Assembly (NCBI GenBank): GCA_020746835.1 | Contig: JAGPNK010000017.1 | Span: 186,001-250,000 of the forward strand | Reading direction: 5' to 3' | From: Stachybotrys elegans | Lineage: Eukaryota; Ascomycota; Sordariomycetes; Hypocreales; Stachybotryaceae | DNA: 64,000 nt | In this document: piece after piece, positions 45,901 to 56,074 of the stretch | Layout: every line of letters begins with the position of its first letter | Numbering within the stretch: the stretch's first letter is position 1 | The notes under the pieces: model-generated | What the model saw: only the letters and a program-made list of their open reading frames with translations | What the model was told of the DNA's origin: nothing | Database searches by the model: none | Program-made: the position numbers and the translations under genes

Positions 45901-47393
45901 ATGGTGCAAAACATTCTTATTACGGGCGCAGGTGGATACATGTTAGTGCATTTGCGATGCTTGGTTTCCATAATTACTGACAATGATAGCGGCGGTAATG
46001 TCCTCAACGATCTCTCAGCCCGTAAAGACGGAGCGTTCAAAGATGTCAAGATCATCGCCTCGGTTCGACAGGCGGCTCAGGTCGACCAGTTTACGAAGCT
46101 GGGCTTCAATGCAGTTCAATTAGACGCCACAGATACAAGAGCCGTGGAAGACGTTGTGTTGAAGCATGAAAGTACGGCATATCATGAACCCATATACATA
46201 AGGAGTGTGTTGGAGTAACTAATCATTGAGCCAGTCGACATCGTCATTCACACGGCTGGTGGCATCGAACAAACCCAAGTGGTTAATCTCATCCACGCCC
46301 TCGGCGCACGTCAGAAGTCACTTGGTGAAGCCAGCAAGACGTACTTCATTCATGCAAGTGTTCCCATGCTTTTTTATTCTTTTGTTTTTCGGAGGGACAG
46401 ACTCGGCTAATCGCTTTCAGGCTGGTGTCGTGACTCTCTTTACACCCGAGAACGGTTGGCCGTATGGTCGAGCCACAGACGCAGACACCGACATCTTTGA
46501 GAAACTAAAGAAGCTGGATGACCAGCATCCCATCAGAATCGTAAGTAAAAGCTGGAGATGGCAGTCTCCGGATAATCACAAATTGGACTCTAATAAACGT
46601 TAGACCGCTCTAAAAATACTCGAAGAAGGGCAAAAGCACAATGTTCAGACGCTGAACATTGGCATTCCTCTAGTTTGTACGTTTTTTTTCTTTGGTATTC
46701 TCGTCAATCACTAGAATCATGGTATCTGACACGGTGATAGATGGCACTGGCACTGGCCCAGGAAGGAAGATATCGGTCAACATCCCGGCTATGATCCGTG
46801 CCAGCAAGGATGCGAGACAAGTCTTCAAGTTTGAGACGGATGCTGTAAGCTCCTCTAAAAGGACGTAATCTACAACGCCCGCTAACCATAATACAGAGGC
46901 CCCCTGTTGCACACATCCAAGATTTGTCCGATCTGTATGTCCTCCTCATTGAGAAGATCCTCCAGGGGGAGACCCCCCCTCAAGGAGAGCAAGGGTATTA
47001 TTTTGCTGTCGCGCACCAGTTTTCCTACTGGGATTTGCTGTCAGGACTGGCCAAGAGTCTTCACCAACTCGGCCTTGTGGACGACGAGACTGTCAAGACC
47101 TGGCCTAGCTGGGAAGCAGGCGCAGATGCGCTTGGCTTTCCTCGCGCATTTATCAAGGGCATCGCAGGTTCTGAGTAGGTTTAGGATTCCATGGATGGGT
47201 TTTCTTGAGAAATGATCAGCTAATGAGATACAGAGGAGAGATGATTGCCGTTAAGCCCTTCCAACTTGGTTGGAAGCCGAAATGGGATGAGAAGAGGTTT
47301 TTGGAGAGCATCGATGAGGAAATTGCAGCTGCGGAGAAATTCGATACCGGCAAGACGTCCATATTTGAGGTTCTGGTGCCATCCAAGGCTTGA
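45901..47393 (+). CDS. NAD(P)-binding epimerase/dehydratase-like protein, eight exons
   Basis: Exons 45901-45941, 45990-46171, 46235-46359, 46421-46540, 46604-46676, 46741-46844, 46897-47174 and 47210-47393 join to 368 residues. The N-terminus is an extended-SDR/NmrA-type Rossmann site (ITGAGGYIGG), followed by HTAGG and a conserved YGTGTGPGR segment, typical of epimerase/dehydratase-like NAD(P) proteins. Catalytic Tyr-X3-Lys is not obvious, so catalytic role is uncertain. The last intron (47175-47209) is only 35 bp, below the usual minimum; it is needed to keep frame between two strongly coding blocks, so I keep it with caution. Frame and content support a real gene; its substrate is unknown. 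Confidence 0.78.
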
Positions 47394-47782
47394 GGCGTGC
47401 CTCAGCTGAGTGGTCGAGATAGTACGTATATCAGCAAGAACTATCTAAGCTGCTGGTTACTCGAAATGTACTCCCAAATTGGAGGCAGGAGATCCCAACC
47501 TGCGATTTTCATTCATGAAACGTTTGGTTTCCTGATACGTACCTACGAAGAAAACTAGAATTTGCGAGTCAACATGGGCAAATGTCGCATGACTCTGTCG
47601 TGAAAAATCCATGTCTTACCATGTAACGTAGTAGCTTCTGATCGACATGCTGCGGGGATTTACCAAGAAGGGCGTCATTGACATGTTCCCCTACTTGTAG
47701 CAGCTACACAACAACGTGCTCAATACAAAAATTGACGACATCGCAACCATCACCGGCGGAGTCTACGTACCCCAAACCCACC
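47394..47782. other. Intergenic region upstream of GFA protein
   Basis: About 0.4 kb; promoter of the GFA gene. No RNA gene or repeat recognised. Confidence 0.4.
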
Positions 47783-48388
47783 ATGGCTGAAGTCCAGCAG
47801 CAGCGTCGACCCTTTCATGGATCTTGCCATTGCGGCGCAGTCCGCTACCTGGTCTTCCTGAACATACCGCACCAGGCGCCCAAAGACAAGGGCAAGGAGC
47901 AACAGAACATCTATCGTTGCAATTGTACTGCTTGTCACAAGACCGGGATCTTTCATGTCCGCGTTCACTCTTCTCCTGACGACTTCCTCCTCCTCTCGCC
48001 GCAAGACCCCATGTCGGAGCTGGGCAACTACAAGTGCGGCGCATACCTCAACTTCTTCTTCTGTAAGACGTGCGCCGTCCGTCCCTTTACCTTTATGGGC
48101 GAGGGAGAAGTAATAGAGGTGGACTTGAGCAGTCTGGGTGTTTCGGGCGCAGAACCTGGCGTCAAGACCAAGGCATGGCGACCTAAAAAGGAGGGCTGGA
48201 TTGAGGGAAGAACTACCCACGGGTGCTACTTGAGCGTGAATGGCTACACGGTCGATGCTGGACAAGAAGGATTCGACTTGCGGGAGTGGAGTGAGAAGAA
48301 GCTTGTGGGATATGAGGATTACTTGCGCAGTGACTCAGATCGGCAGCCGATGAGTTGGGAGAGGCCATATCCTGGGGGTGCATACTGA
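47783..48388 (+). CDS. GFA/CENP-V domain protein (zinc-binding, glutathione-dependent-type)
   Basis: A single exon from the ATG at 47783 (context CACCATGG) encodes 201 residues. Zinc-binding Cys residues occur in the characteristic order: GSCHCGAV (Cys15, Cys17), CNCTACH (Cys46, Cys48, Cys51) and FFCKTCAVRP (Cys94, Cys97). This is the fold of glutathione-dependent formaldehyde-activating (GFA) and centromere protein V-like proteins. Most fungal members have no proven reaction, so I call only the fold. The frame also extends to 47678, but this ATG is the natural start. Confidence 0.9.
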   Translation: MAEVQQQRRPFHGSCHCGAVRYLVFLNIPHQAPKDKGKEQQNIYRCNCTACHKTGIFHVRVHSSPDDFLLLSPQDPMSELGNYKCGAYLNFFFCKTCAVRPFTFMGEGEVIEVDLSSLGVSGAEPGVKTKAWRPKKEGWIEGRTTHGCYLSVNGYTVDAGQEGFDLREWSEKKLVGYEDYLRSDSDRQPMSWERPYPGGAY

Positions 48389-48719
48389 GACAGATGGGAT
48401 GGGTTCAAGATGATCACATCAACAGGAATTTTTATATTATTGAAGAAACTATTTGACACTTGCCTACAGAACAGTCCCCATTGCTTAATACGTCTTCGAC
48501 CGAATACTTACAGCCTTCTCCGTCCACATTCACGCTCTTGCACGCTTGTCAGAAGATCATGCAATGAGCGACTTTTCTTAGTCCAGTTGGATTCCATCCA
48601 AAGCAAGCCAGGCCGAGCCGAGCTTAGCAGTGGGACCACATGCAGGTCCCGCCCTGCCCTAATAAAACTTCACCGGCGCCTTCATGAGCCTCATTTCGTT
48701 CCGGCCCAAAACATCCAAT
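48389..48719. other. Intergenic region upstream of tRNA
   Basis: 0.33 kb between the GFA 3' end and the tRNA. Nothing recognised; internal tRNA promoter boxes lie inside the tRNA itself. Confidence 0.4.
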
Positions 48720-48823
48720 GGGCGCATGGTTTAGTGGTATAACACTCCCTTAGCATGTTCCGGACAGCCGGATCATTCGTGATAATTTGGGAGAGGTCTG
48801 GGGTTCGATTCCCCATGTGTCCA
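48720..48823 (+). tRNA. tRNA-Ala(AGC) with intron
   Basis: A seven-pair acceptor stem (GGGCGCA with TGTGTCC, two G-U pairs) closes the molecule. The D loop has AGTGGTA; the anticodon stem CTCCC/GGGAG brackets TTAGCA, giving anticodon AGC, and an intron of about 32 nt (48764-48795) follows one base 3' of the anticodon. The T arm is perfect (TGGGG TTCGATT CCCCA). A T5 run at 48845-48849 fits an RNA polymerase III stop. The mature tRNA would be 72 nt before CCA addition. Confidence 0.85.
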
Positions 48824-49284
48824 CTCGATCATATGATGGTTCTATTTTTGCCGCCTGTGGCCATATGCTCGAGCTGCAAGAATCGGTGGCGAGGCAGATG
48901 GGAGGTGCTCCAGTCTTGGTGTCGTTGTTTTGCTCCGTGCTTCTCAATGTTCTCTGAAAGTCAACTCTTCTTTATCAGTTAGTCGTCCATCATAGACGTT
49001 AATCTGGTTCGTGAATCTCAGGCTCGTTCAACCACTCAAGGTTCGTATAATCCTACAAAAGTCGGCTCACATCTCTGCCTGAGTGGTGGAACATTATGCT
49101 TCTCTCTCCTTTGCCATATATCGAGAAGTCGTGACCATGATCCATTCCTGTATTCAATATGGTGCGTCTAGTTGTCTATTCCACAAAACTTGCCCGTTTC
49201 TATTTGCGCCGGTTCGCCTGTCTTAAATCCCTTTCCGCCTGTAGTGTCCCTTACGGAGAAACCCGCCCAAACAAGTCTGATACC
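48824..49284. other. Intergenic region after tRNA
   Basis: 0.46 kb. It contains the T5 stop for the tRNA at 48845 and otherwise nothing recognised. Confidence 0.4.
48845..48849 (+). terminator. RNA polymerase III terminator of tRNA-Ala
   Basis: T5 run 22 bp after the discriminator base of the tRNA. Confidence 0.55.
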
Positions 49285-49821
49285 TCACAAGTCTTTGTAA
49301 AGAATGGTAAAGTAAAGGTCATCGCGAAGTGCCTTGCCATTGACCAGGTGCTCGTACGGGAATGGCTTGGTCTCCGAGGTCTTGTTGTAGCCGCGTCGTT
49401 GGTACCAGGAAATTAGCTCATCGCGCAGCCAGATGACCTGCATTTCCAGACCAGCCACCTTCATCTCATTCTTGGCATATGCCTCAGCCGCAGCCAGCAC
49501 CTGTCTTCCTAGGCCCCCTGCCTGTCGCTGAGGATCGACGGCGAAGAGACCAAAGTATCCCAGCTTTTCGCTCTTCTTGAGCAGCTCACAGCATGCCGCC
49601 AAAACGCCATCCTTGTCGTAAGCCATCAGAATCACGCCGGCTGGGTCGTTGATCTTGTCGCTGACGCCTTTCGCATCAATCCGCTCATCGGCCACATAAT
49701 CGGCTTCCGTTGTCCATCCAGCACGGCTGCTTTCGCCACGGTAGGCCGACTTGACAAGGGCTGCAATCACAGGCGCATCCTCAACGGTAGCCGTTCGGAA
49801 AGTAAGGGACCCCGCCGTCAT
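49285..49821 (-). CDS. GNAT-family N-acetyltransferase
   Basis: A single frame of 178 residues from ATG at 49821. The FRTATVEDAP start, a central beta bulge strand and a Q/RxxGxG/A-type acetyl-CoA loop in DPQRQAGGLGRQVL (about 96-109), and a C-terminal WYQRRGYNKT motif identify the GNAT fold. It transfers an acetyl group from acetyl-CoA to a small amine or protein N-terminus; the acceptor is unknown. The neighbouring tRNA is convergent. No intron is needed. Confidence 0.88.
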   Translation of the reverse strand: MTAGSLTFRTATVEDAPVIAALVKSAYRGESSRAGWTTEADYVADERIDAKGVSDKINDPAGVILMAYDKDGVLAACCELLKKSEKLGYFGLFAVDPQRQAGGLGRQVLAAAEAYAKNEMKVAGLEMQVIWLRDELISWYQRRGYNKTSETKPFPYEHLVNGKALRDDLYFTILYKDL

Positions 49822-50083
49822 GATGTTGGTTGTTTTCTTTGGATAGCTTACCCAAAGGTATTAGCAAGATTTTGAGATACGCTGGCACGACCAATTGCGG
49901 GCTGTGCAGCACCACAATAAGTTACTTACATTGAACTTCGGTGTGAATGTAGAGCGAATGTTGCAGTAGATTGAAAATGCTAGGTTCCGATGCAGGACTC
50001 GGGGTGAGGCACAGTGATTTATTAGCCTCATGGCTCGCTCTAGGAACCCGCAAGCCTCGCAAACTTATTCCTATATCGGACTT

Positions 50084-50099
50084 TCCGCGGGTCCGCGGA
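50084..50099. repeat. CCGCGG-containing inverted repeat
   Basis: TCCGCGG, GT, CCGCGGA: arms of seven with a two-base spacer. It lies 263 bp upstream of the acetyltransferase ATG and resembles CGG-half-site pairs bound by Zn2Cys6 factors. Confidence 0.5.
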
Positions 50100-52251
50100 G
50101 CAAGCCTTCGCCACCCCTAGTCATGTCGAAAATAGTAAGAAAGGCGTGCGCCCTGATTGTCATGTCAAACTAGTGTCATTTGGTGGGGTATTTTGACTGA
50201 CGAGCTTTTATCCTGGACCAAGGATGGAGTTTCCAATATGCATAGGTGTCATCAAGTTGACTGAGACGTTTCTTGTTGTATGTAGGAGGACGAAGCTGAT
50301 TTTCTTGGCATCACTGAGCCCCAGCATTAAGATCCCGACTTCTTGTTTGACCAAGAGCCTTCTGCTAACCCAAGAATTGAAACAAGCTATGAGCGGTGTA
50401 CTCCGTATGTTGTCTGGACTCAGCAAATATTTGCAGTCGCTAGGGAGAGATGGATAGTCTTATCTACTGACCCAATGTCCTCACCAGCTGGATATAGACA
50501 ATTTAATTTGTCCAATTCTAATAAGTCATGGCAGAGGCCACTGCCATGATTATGGTCATGGTCTGCCGAGGCCCATCAACCCCTACTTTAATCATGAACC
50601 TGCCTCATAGGTCCAGAGCAAATATCTCGATTCAATAATTTGACTAGAAATTGCGTTGAAATGAAACATGTCGTCCTACGCTGGTTGGATCCGAGCTGAA
50701 TAGCAGAACCCCACAGCCTGGACCTGATGGTAAAGAATAAGAGAAGCGAGAACGAAGGTTATTTCACAGAGAGGCTGAGGTGGGAAGCTCTTGTGAAGCG
50801 GTCAGAGTGGTGGCTTAGGATCATAATATGAGTACTAAGGATCCTGAGGAGGCCTTGATAGGTAGAATAGACTCTCGCACTTACACTGAACAGTTTACAG
50901 TTCATATGGGCCCTTCTCGATGTTGGCGGGCTCATTTGTCTGTTGGTGGGAGAGAAAGACGAACCCTCTGCCCGAAATAATCGGGCAAACAATTGCCAAG
51001 GCTCATCATTCTCATATGAGCCTGTTCCTGGGCGTCGACTATTGTGTTCCCTCTCAGGTTGACGTCATTATTCCCAACCTTAACCTTTACCTGGAAGAGG
51101 GACGTCAGATCCGTGAGCTATTGGCTGATCAAGACGGGAAGGAGTCTCGAAGTGAATGGGTCGCTGATGGATGAAAGTGGGCGGCTCCGGTATCCAAGAC
51201 GTTGCCTAATCGGCCCGATTGCTCTTTTTACTGTGTCTGAAAAGGGCATTTTTGTCGTCTAGTTTCTTGGCTATCAGCATAGTGAAGGCTACGACACTTT
51301 GAGAAATAAAAGCGAGGCTCGGTTTGGAGAAATTCAGTATGTTGGCTTGCTTTGGTGCCATCCATCTACTTAATCCTATGGGGAGAAGGTCTGCGAGACT
51401 GCCAACTGCCATTGAGGATGATCCCAGTTGGGCTTCGTAGGTTTGGTTCAAAATTTTGAGATTACTGTCAGTCCATGCGGGTAGGGTGACTACAGACCTC
51501 GACATGTCCGTGATGCCATCGCTACCATCTAAAAATCTTTAATATCCATGGCATTTTTACATGTGTCAACATTCCCCGCGACTGGTTCTTGGCCATAAAT
51601 GCCATTGATTAACGCTGCCTAGCCAAGATGCATCGGTGGTGGTCGGAAGGTAGGCTTCGCGGAATGAACGCTGCTTTTTTCGGCATTTGTAGATCTTTGA
51701 AGAGCACGCAATCTCGATCCAATCCTCCCGATGCAACCTTAATCGAATAAATGCCTCTGATGATGATGAATGCTAGTTTGGACACCAGTCACAGCTTTTA
51801 CCGTGCAAATGCCGAACTCTTAATCATGGGACAGGCCTCGGAGACTTCATTCCGAGGTCAATTAGCAAGCCATGTCCACTTGACGAATAGTAACTCGACT
51901 CTGTTGGGTTTGGCAGGTCTTAGGGACGTTTGGCTTATGACGTGACACGTATTACGGTACATATGCGGCTGCTTAATTATTGCCAAGCATATCATGTGGA
52001 CGCATCTCTCATGGTTTGCAGCACATCAATATATATGATGTCCCCATCCATGGTCGGGAGCCGGATGATAGCCTCCGTGACAACTTTGGCTGTCTGGACG
52101 AGTCGCGGATAGAGAACATTGGGGTGTTGTAATCACATCCACTGAACGCTACGTTGTCAGCCAGTCCCATAGTATGCCTACCCAGTGCACATATTCCGTG
52201 CCTAATCGGTCTGACATAGTCGAACCAAGGGATACATGTAACATACACACC

Positions 52252-52258
52252 TATATAG
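52252..52258 (+). promoter_or_regulatory. Candidate TATA element of the AA9 gene
   Basis: TATATAG, 64 bp before the ATG at 52316. Confidence 0.35.
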
Positions 52259-52315
52259 GCCTCAGGCCCAGTTGCTCATGGCTCCTCCCCTCTGATCCTA
52301 GACAGCAACGACGAA

Positions 52316-53169
52316 ATGAAGTTCCTGGCTCTTATCCTTGCGGCCGGTGCGGCCGTCGAGGCGCACTGTAAGTCTTCCATCATCCCCCTCACAATTGCAT
52401 ACTGAAGATGGAGCCTGTCAGACACCTTCCCTCGTCTCATCGTCAACGGAGTGACCGAGAGCGCCGACTGGACCAGTATCCGCATGACGAAGAATGCCCA
52501 GAGCAAGCAAGGCATTGAGAACCCTACGTCGTCCGATATCCGTTGCTACGCCTCCCAGAATGCACCCAGCGTGGCGACTGTTCCAGCGGGAGCCAAGATC
52601 AACTTCATCTCCAGCCAGCAGGTATAGACATACGGAGGTCGATGCAATGCTCCGTTAACTGAGGAAATATTAGGTGAACCACCCAGGCCCCGTCCAGTAC
52701 TATCTCGCAAAGGTTCCTAGCGGACAGTCCGTGACCAGCTGGGACGGATCTGGCGCAGTGTGGTCACGCTTCTTCACCACGACACCGACCATGAACCAGC
52801 AGACTAGACAGCTGGAGTGGCCCGGTAACAGTAAGGAACTTTTGCACGACTCTGATGGGAAAATTGCTGATGCCTTGTCAAGATGAGTACAAGCTTGTGG
52901 AGGCGACGATTCCCGCTTCACTTGCTCCTGGCGAGTACCTTCTCCGAGCCGAGCAGATTGCGCTGCACATGGCCGGCCAGCGTAACGGAGCCCAATTCTA
53001 CCTTTCTTGCGCGCAGATCAGAGTCACCAGTAGCGGCAGTGCTGTTCCTGGCCCAACCGTCTCTCTCCCCGGCGCTTACAGTAGCACTGACCCCGGTATT
53101 CTGGTTGACCTCTGGCAGAACCCCCCAACCAACTACCGTGGTCCTGGCCCAGCCCTCTGGACTGGCTAA
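52316..53169 (+). CDS. AA9 lytic polysaccharide monooxygenase (secreted)
   Basis: Four exons, 52316-52367, 52422-52621, 52674-52830 and 52883-53169 (introns of 52-54 bp), encode 231 residues. A 16-residue signal peptide ends just before His17, which would be the N-terminal His of the mature copper histidine brace. The second ligand is in [10 protein letters not shown] (His87), and the QFYLSCAQ segment supplies the axial Tyr. The enzyme cleaves cellulose or related beta-glucans oxidatively at the cell surface or outside. No CBM or linker follows the catalytic module, as in many AA9s. The mature length near 215 residues fits the family. The substrate preference cannot be read. Confidence 0.93.
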
Positions 53170-54769
53170 GCTGCCCTTGCACATCATTAATAGTTAGTTG
53201 CAAGGATGAGTGACGGAAACCATTTTGTCCAGTTGCTGTATCGTTTTGGCAGACAATTCAGCTACCTTCTACTTGTTCTCTTCGAGATATATATTAAACC
53301 CCTAACTCTATCGTACACATTGTCTCATATAGCGCCTCGATACTTCATAAACGAAGACCGATGCTTTCGTCGACTTATGGAGACTACTACAGTGGAGCCC
53401 AAAGACTGTTAGGGTGCCACCACGACTATGACTTTGACACCGCCGTCTTCTTAAACCAGGAGGATGGTATACTTCCCGTCATCAATCGCAAAGTAGTCGT
53501 CCTTGGCCCAGCCATCGAGGCTGCTCTGGAATGTTTTCCGGTATTCAAGACCAAAAGGACAACCGCGATATCTAAGATAACTTCCAATTCGTACATACGA
53601 GCACGGCTCCTTTGCTCGTTTAAGGACCAGTCCCCGCTTCAATTCCTCTTCTTCGCTGTCCACTGTGGTAATATGTATCAAGAAGTGATCAACGGATGTC
53701 GACTCGTCGCTGGCCATCTTACTCAGCCAAGTCGCAACTGCCCCCCGCGACGTATCCCAACCAATGACCACAAACCCATCTAGTGGGTGGCCCATAGTTT
53801 CGGCCTCGGGGATTTCAACGTCTGGCCCCAATTTGATAAACGGCTTGCTGTTCCTGACGTGTCGATGAAATCTGCAGAGCGGGTCACGAAGACGATGCCG
53901 GCACCGACGCCCGGGATCAAACAGGTTTGGCGATGTTCGGTTCATTTGCATGTCCAATACCTCCGTCAAGACTTCCAGAGGAAACAGGTCGTGCTGCTAG
54001 AACATGCTGGGCTGCAATGCTGGCGCTCCCACCGATGCCTAGGATCAAGATGGTGCGACCTTCATCCCGACTTTCGAGCTAGTTGTCGTATCCAGACCGG
54101 TCTCAGGTCTAGGTACCACTTCGTGATCCTCATACCAAAGCAATGAAAGCGGCAATTGAGTCCTCCAATGGCTAGCCAGATAATCAGAAGGTTCGAGATG
54201 CATGGCCTGACAGTGTCGCTTTTGCAACAGCTGAGAAGGCAAGCAGACCGTCGTCCTCATATGTAACGGAGGTCGCGGAATAGTATAAGACAAGATCATG
54301 TCATTGTGACTTGGGCGACAGACGACGCGATTCGGAGCTTCCAAAGCCTGTATTCAGTAACAATGCAGGCTCTACTGAAGGATCACTTTCGGGCAGCATC
54401 TCCGGATGCCTGGAGGGAGTGACATTCCCACATAGCCTGGCTTCCAGTTCTGTGTCCTAACCGTGGGAAGCATATGAGAGACGCAATCAAGGAAGAGGTA
54501 ATAAATGCCGTTCTTGCAATTATCCCATAACAGACGACAGACAGAACGGACGACATAGATGTAAGTAGGCCGATGATTCAAAATTGTTCAAACTAGCCAG
54601 AGACAGATGCGAAAGGTTCATGACTAGCCGTTGTCACCGCGCCCTAAGATGGACTCGACAATCCCTCTAGGCCCTTGAAAATTTGTCCTAACCAATCTCG
54701 AGCGTCCTACGTTACTAAACACCCTGCAAGGAGCTCAAGCAGAGGCAGCCGAGTCCCTCTGTATATCCC
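53170..54769. other. Gene-poor region, possibly with decayed coding remnants
   Basis: 1.6 kb. A minus-strand frame 53451-53969 and short frames near 53950-54340 have coding-like stretches, but I found no continuous spliced model. Nothing else recognised. Confidence 0.4.
53451..53969 (-). pseudogene. Possible gene remnant, minus strand, HET-C-terminus-like (tentative)
   Basis: A 172-codon frame in which the segment RGLVLKR...SYVRIGSY followed by a short hydrophobic C-terminus loosely resembles the end of HET-domain proteins. The start of such a protein is not visible upstream: reading on, the frames are interrupted and change. A neighbouring stretch around 53950-54050 has another frame with a glycine-rich hydrophobic segment. 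Either a decayed gene or chance; I give it only weak support. Confidence 0.25.
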
Positions 54770-55570
54770 CTAGGTATAAAACTGTCCGTAACGACCACCG
54801 GGGTTGAGCTCAAGCATCTCCAGGGACATGGTGTTAACAAACTCGTGCCCAAACCTCTTAAGACAGTAATGGGCAATCATGTCGATACCTAGATTCCCAT
54901 GTCAGCAAAGTCTCCGGTTCGTCATCAAATGGCACTCGTTTACACGAGTCAACAATAGCAACTTACCAGCTCCAGCTCCACCCGCAGTCCACAACTCGCC
55001 CTTCCTCCCATCCGTCCCCTCATACTCCTTCTCCTCCACCACCCATCGCTGGCGTAACCAATTCGTTCCGGGGTACATCTGTTTCGCCATGTCCAGGAAC
55101 TCCTTATTAGTCGTGCACGTCTTGCCCTCCAGCAGTCCCGTGCTCGCCAGCCATATGCTCCCGATGCACGTCGTCAGCCACACGGGCGTCTTGCTCCATG
55201 CCTCCTTCATGAACTTGTCCGCCTGCGGCGGGCGGTGGCTCGGCACCGGGCCGCCGATGAGCAAAATGTCCAGGTCGCGCGGGCAGTCGTCGTACGTGAC
55301 GGTGGGCACAAACTTGAAGCCGCCCAAGCTGTCTGAGCCGGGCTGCGGCGGCGTCATGAAGCTCGTCTCAAGAGTGGTGGCAATGTAGAAGAACTCGATA
55401 CTGACAGCGTGCGGGCCGAACTTGGCGTACTTCTGGTCAACCGAGATGACGCCCGAGACGTAGGAGTCCGAGAGGTTGCCGAAGATGTCGATGCCGGCGA
55501 TGTCGACGAGCTGGACTTCCTCGAGCATCACGCCGATGCGGAGCTTCTTGGGGTTGTTGAGAGTGGACAT
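54770..55570 (-). CDS. DJ-1/PfpI-family protein (isonitrile-hydratase-like superfamily)
   Basis: Two exons, 55570-54967 and 54888-54770 (78-bp intron), encode 240 residues. The class-I glutamine-amidotransferase-like fold is shown by LLIGGPVPSH (about 103-112) and the nucleophile elbow TTCIGS with Cys135 followed by the GLLEGKTCTTN segment. The C-terminal exon adds the conserved helix GIDMIAHYCLKRFG. Fungal members are mostly of unknown function; bacterial isonitrile hydratase (InhA) belongs to this superfamily. It lies about 15 kb from the isocyanide block, so a link is only a hypothesis. A TATA box is 95 bp upstream. Confidence 0.9.
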
Positions 55571-55664
55571 ATTGGGGCTGGAGGTTTTGTTTAAAAGTTG
55601 CTGGATGGCTTTCGGTTTGTTTGAATCCGCAGTTTGAGATGACAGAGGGGCGAGTGCCTCTGCC

Positions 55665-55670
55665 TTTATA
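55665..55670 (-). promoter_or_regulatory. TATA box of the DJ-1/PfpI gene
   Basis: TATAAA on the minus strand, 95 bp upstream of the ATG at 55570. Confidence 0.5.
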
Positions 55671-55874
55671 CCATGTTGGCAGCCATTTCCCCTCCAGGTC
55701 GATAACTTGATTCCTAAGCTGGTCCCGGACATGCTCGGAGACGCGTATGAACCAACGTGTGCACCAAGCAACCGGAAGCCATTTTGATGCGCCAGAAAGA
55801 CCGGTGTCTTCAATCCAGTGGTATACCTGCGTGATCCTTGCTGGCTTGAATCTGAGATCCCATCTCCCCTCCTT

Positions 55875-56074
55875 CCGATGCTTGTCGGATGTTAATGTAG
55901 ATGGAGGGGAGGGCGTGGCTGGCTTACCAAGCGACTCAAGTGAACATAAGGACGGCAAAAGATTCCCCCTCCCTCCGACAAGCATCGGAAGTTAATGTGG
56001 AGGGAAGGGAGTGGCCGGCTAACGAAGCAACTCAAGCGAACACAAGTACAGCAAAAGATTTCCCCGCAGAAAAC
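55875..56074. repeat. Imperfect 100-bp tandem duplication with inverted stem element
   Basis: Two units begin at 55875 and 55975. Each opens with a 14-bp stem-loop sequence, CCGATGCTTGTCGG in the first copy and its exact reverse complement CCGACAAGCATCGG in the second. After this, the units align (TTAATGTRGA/GGGA, AGTGGCYGGCT, AACAYAAG, GCAAAAGATTYCCC) with several substitutions. So the spacer is inverted while the rest is in direct orientation, as if the palindrome had flipped after duplication. Confidence 0.75.

Larger units (their letters stand above)
49822..52315. other. 2.5-kb gene-poor region
   Basis: Between the acetyltransferase promoter and the AA9 gene. Frames of up to 99 codons exist on both strands but show no motifs. 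It includes a 7+2+7-bp inverted repeat (50084-50099) and one TACTCCGTA copy at 50399-50407. I could not identify a transposon or degenerate gene with confidence. Confidence 0.45.
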
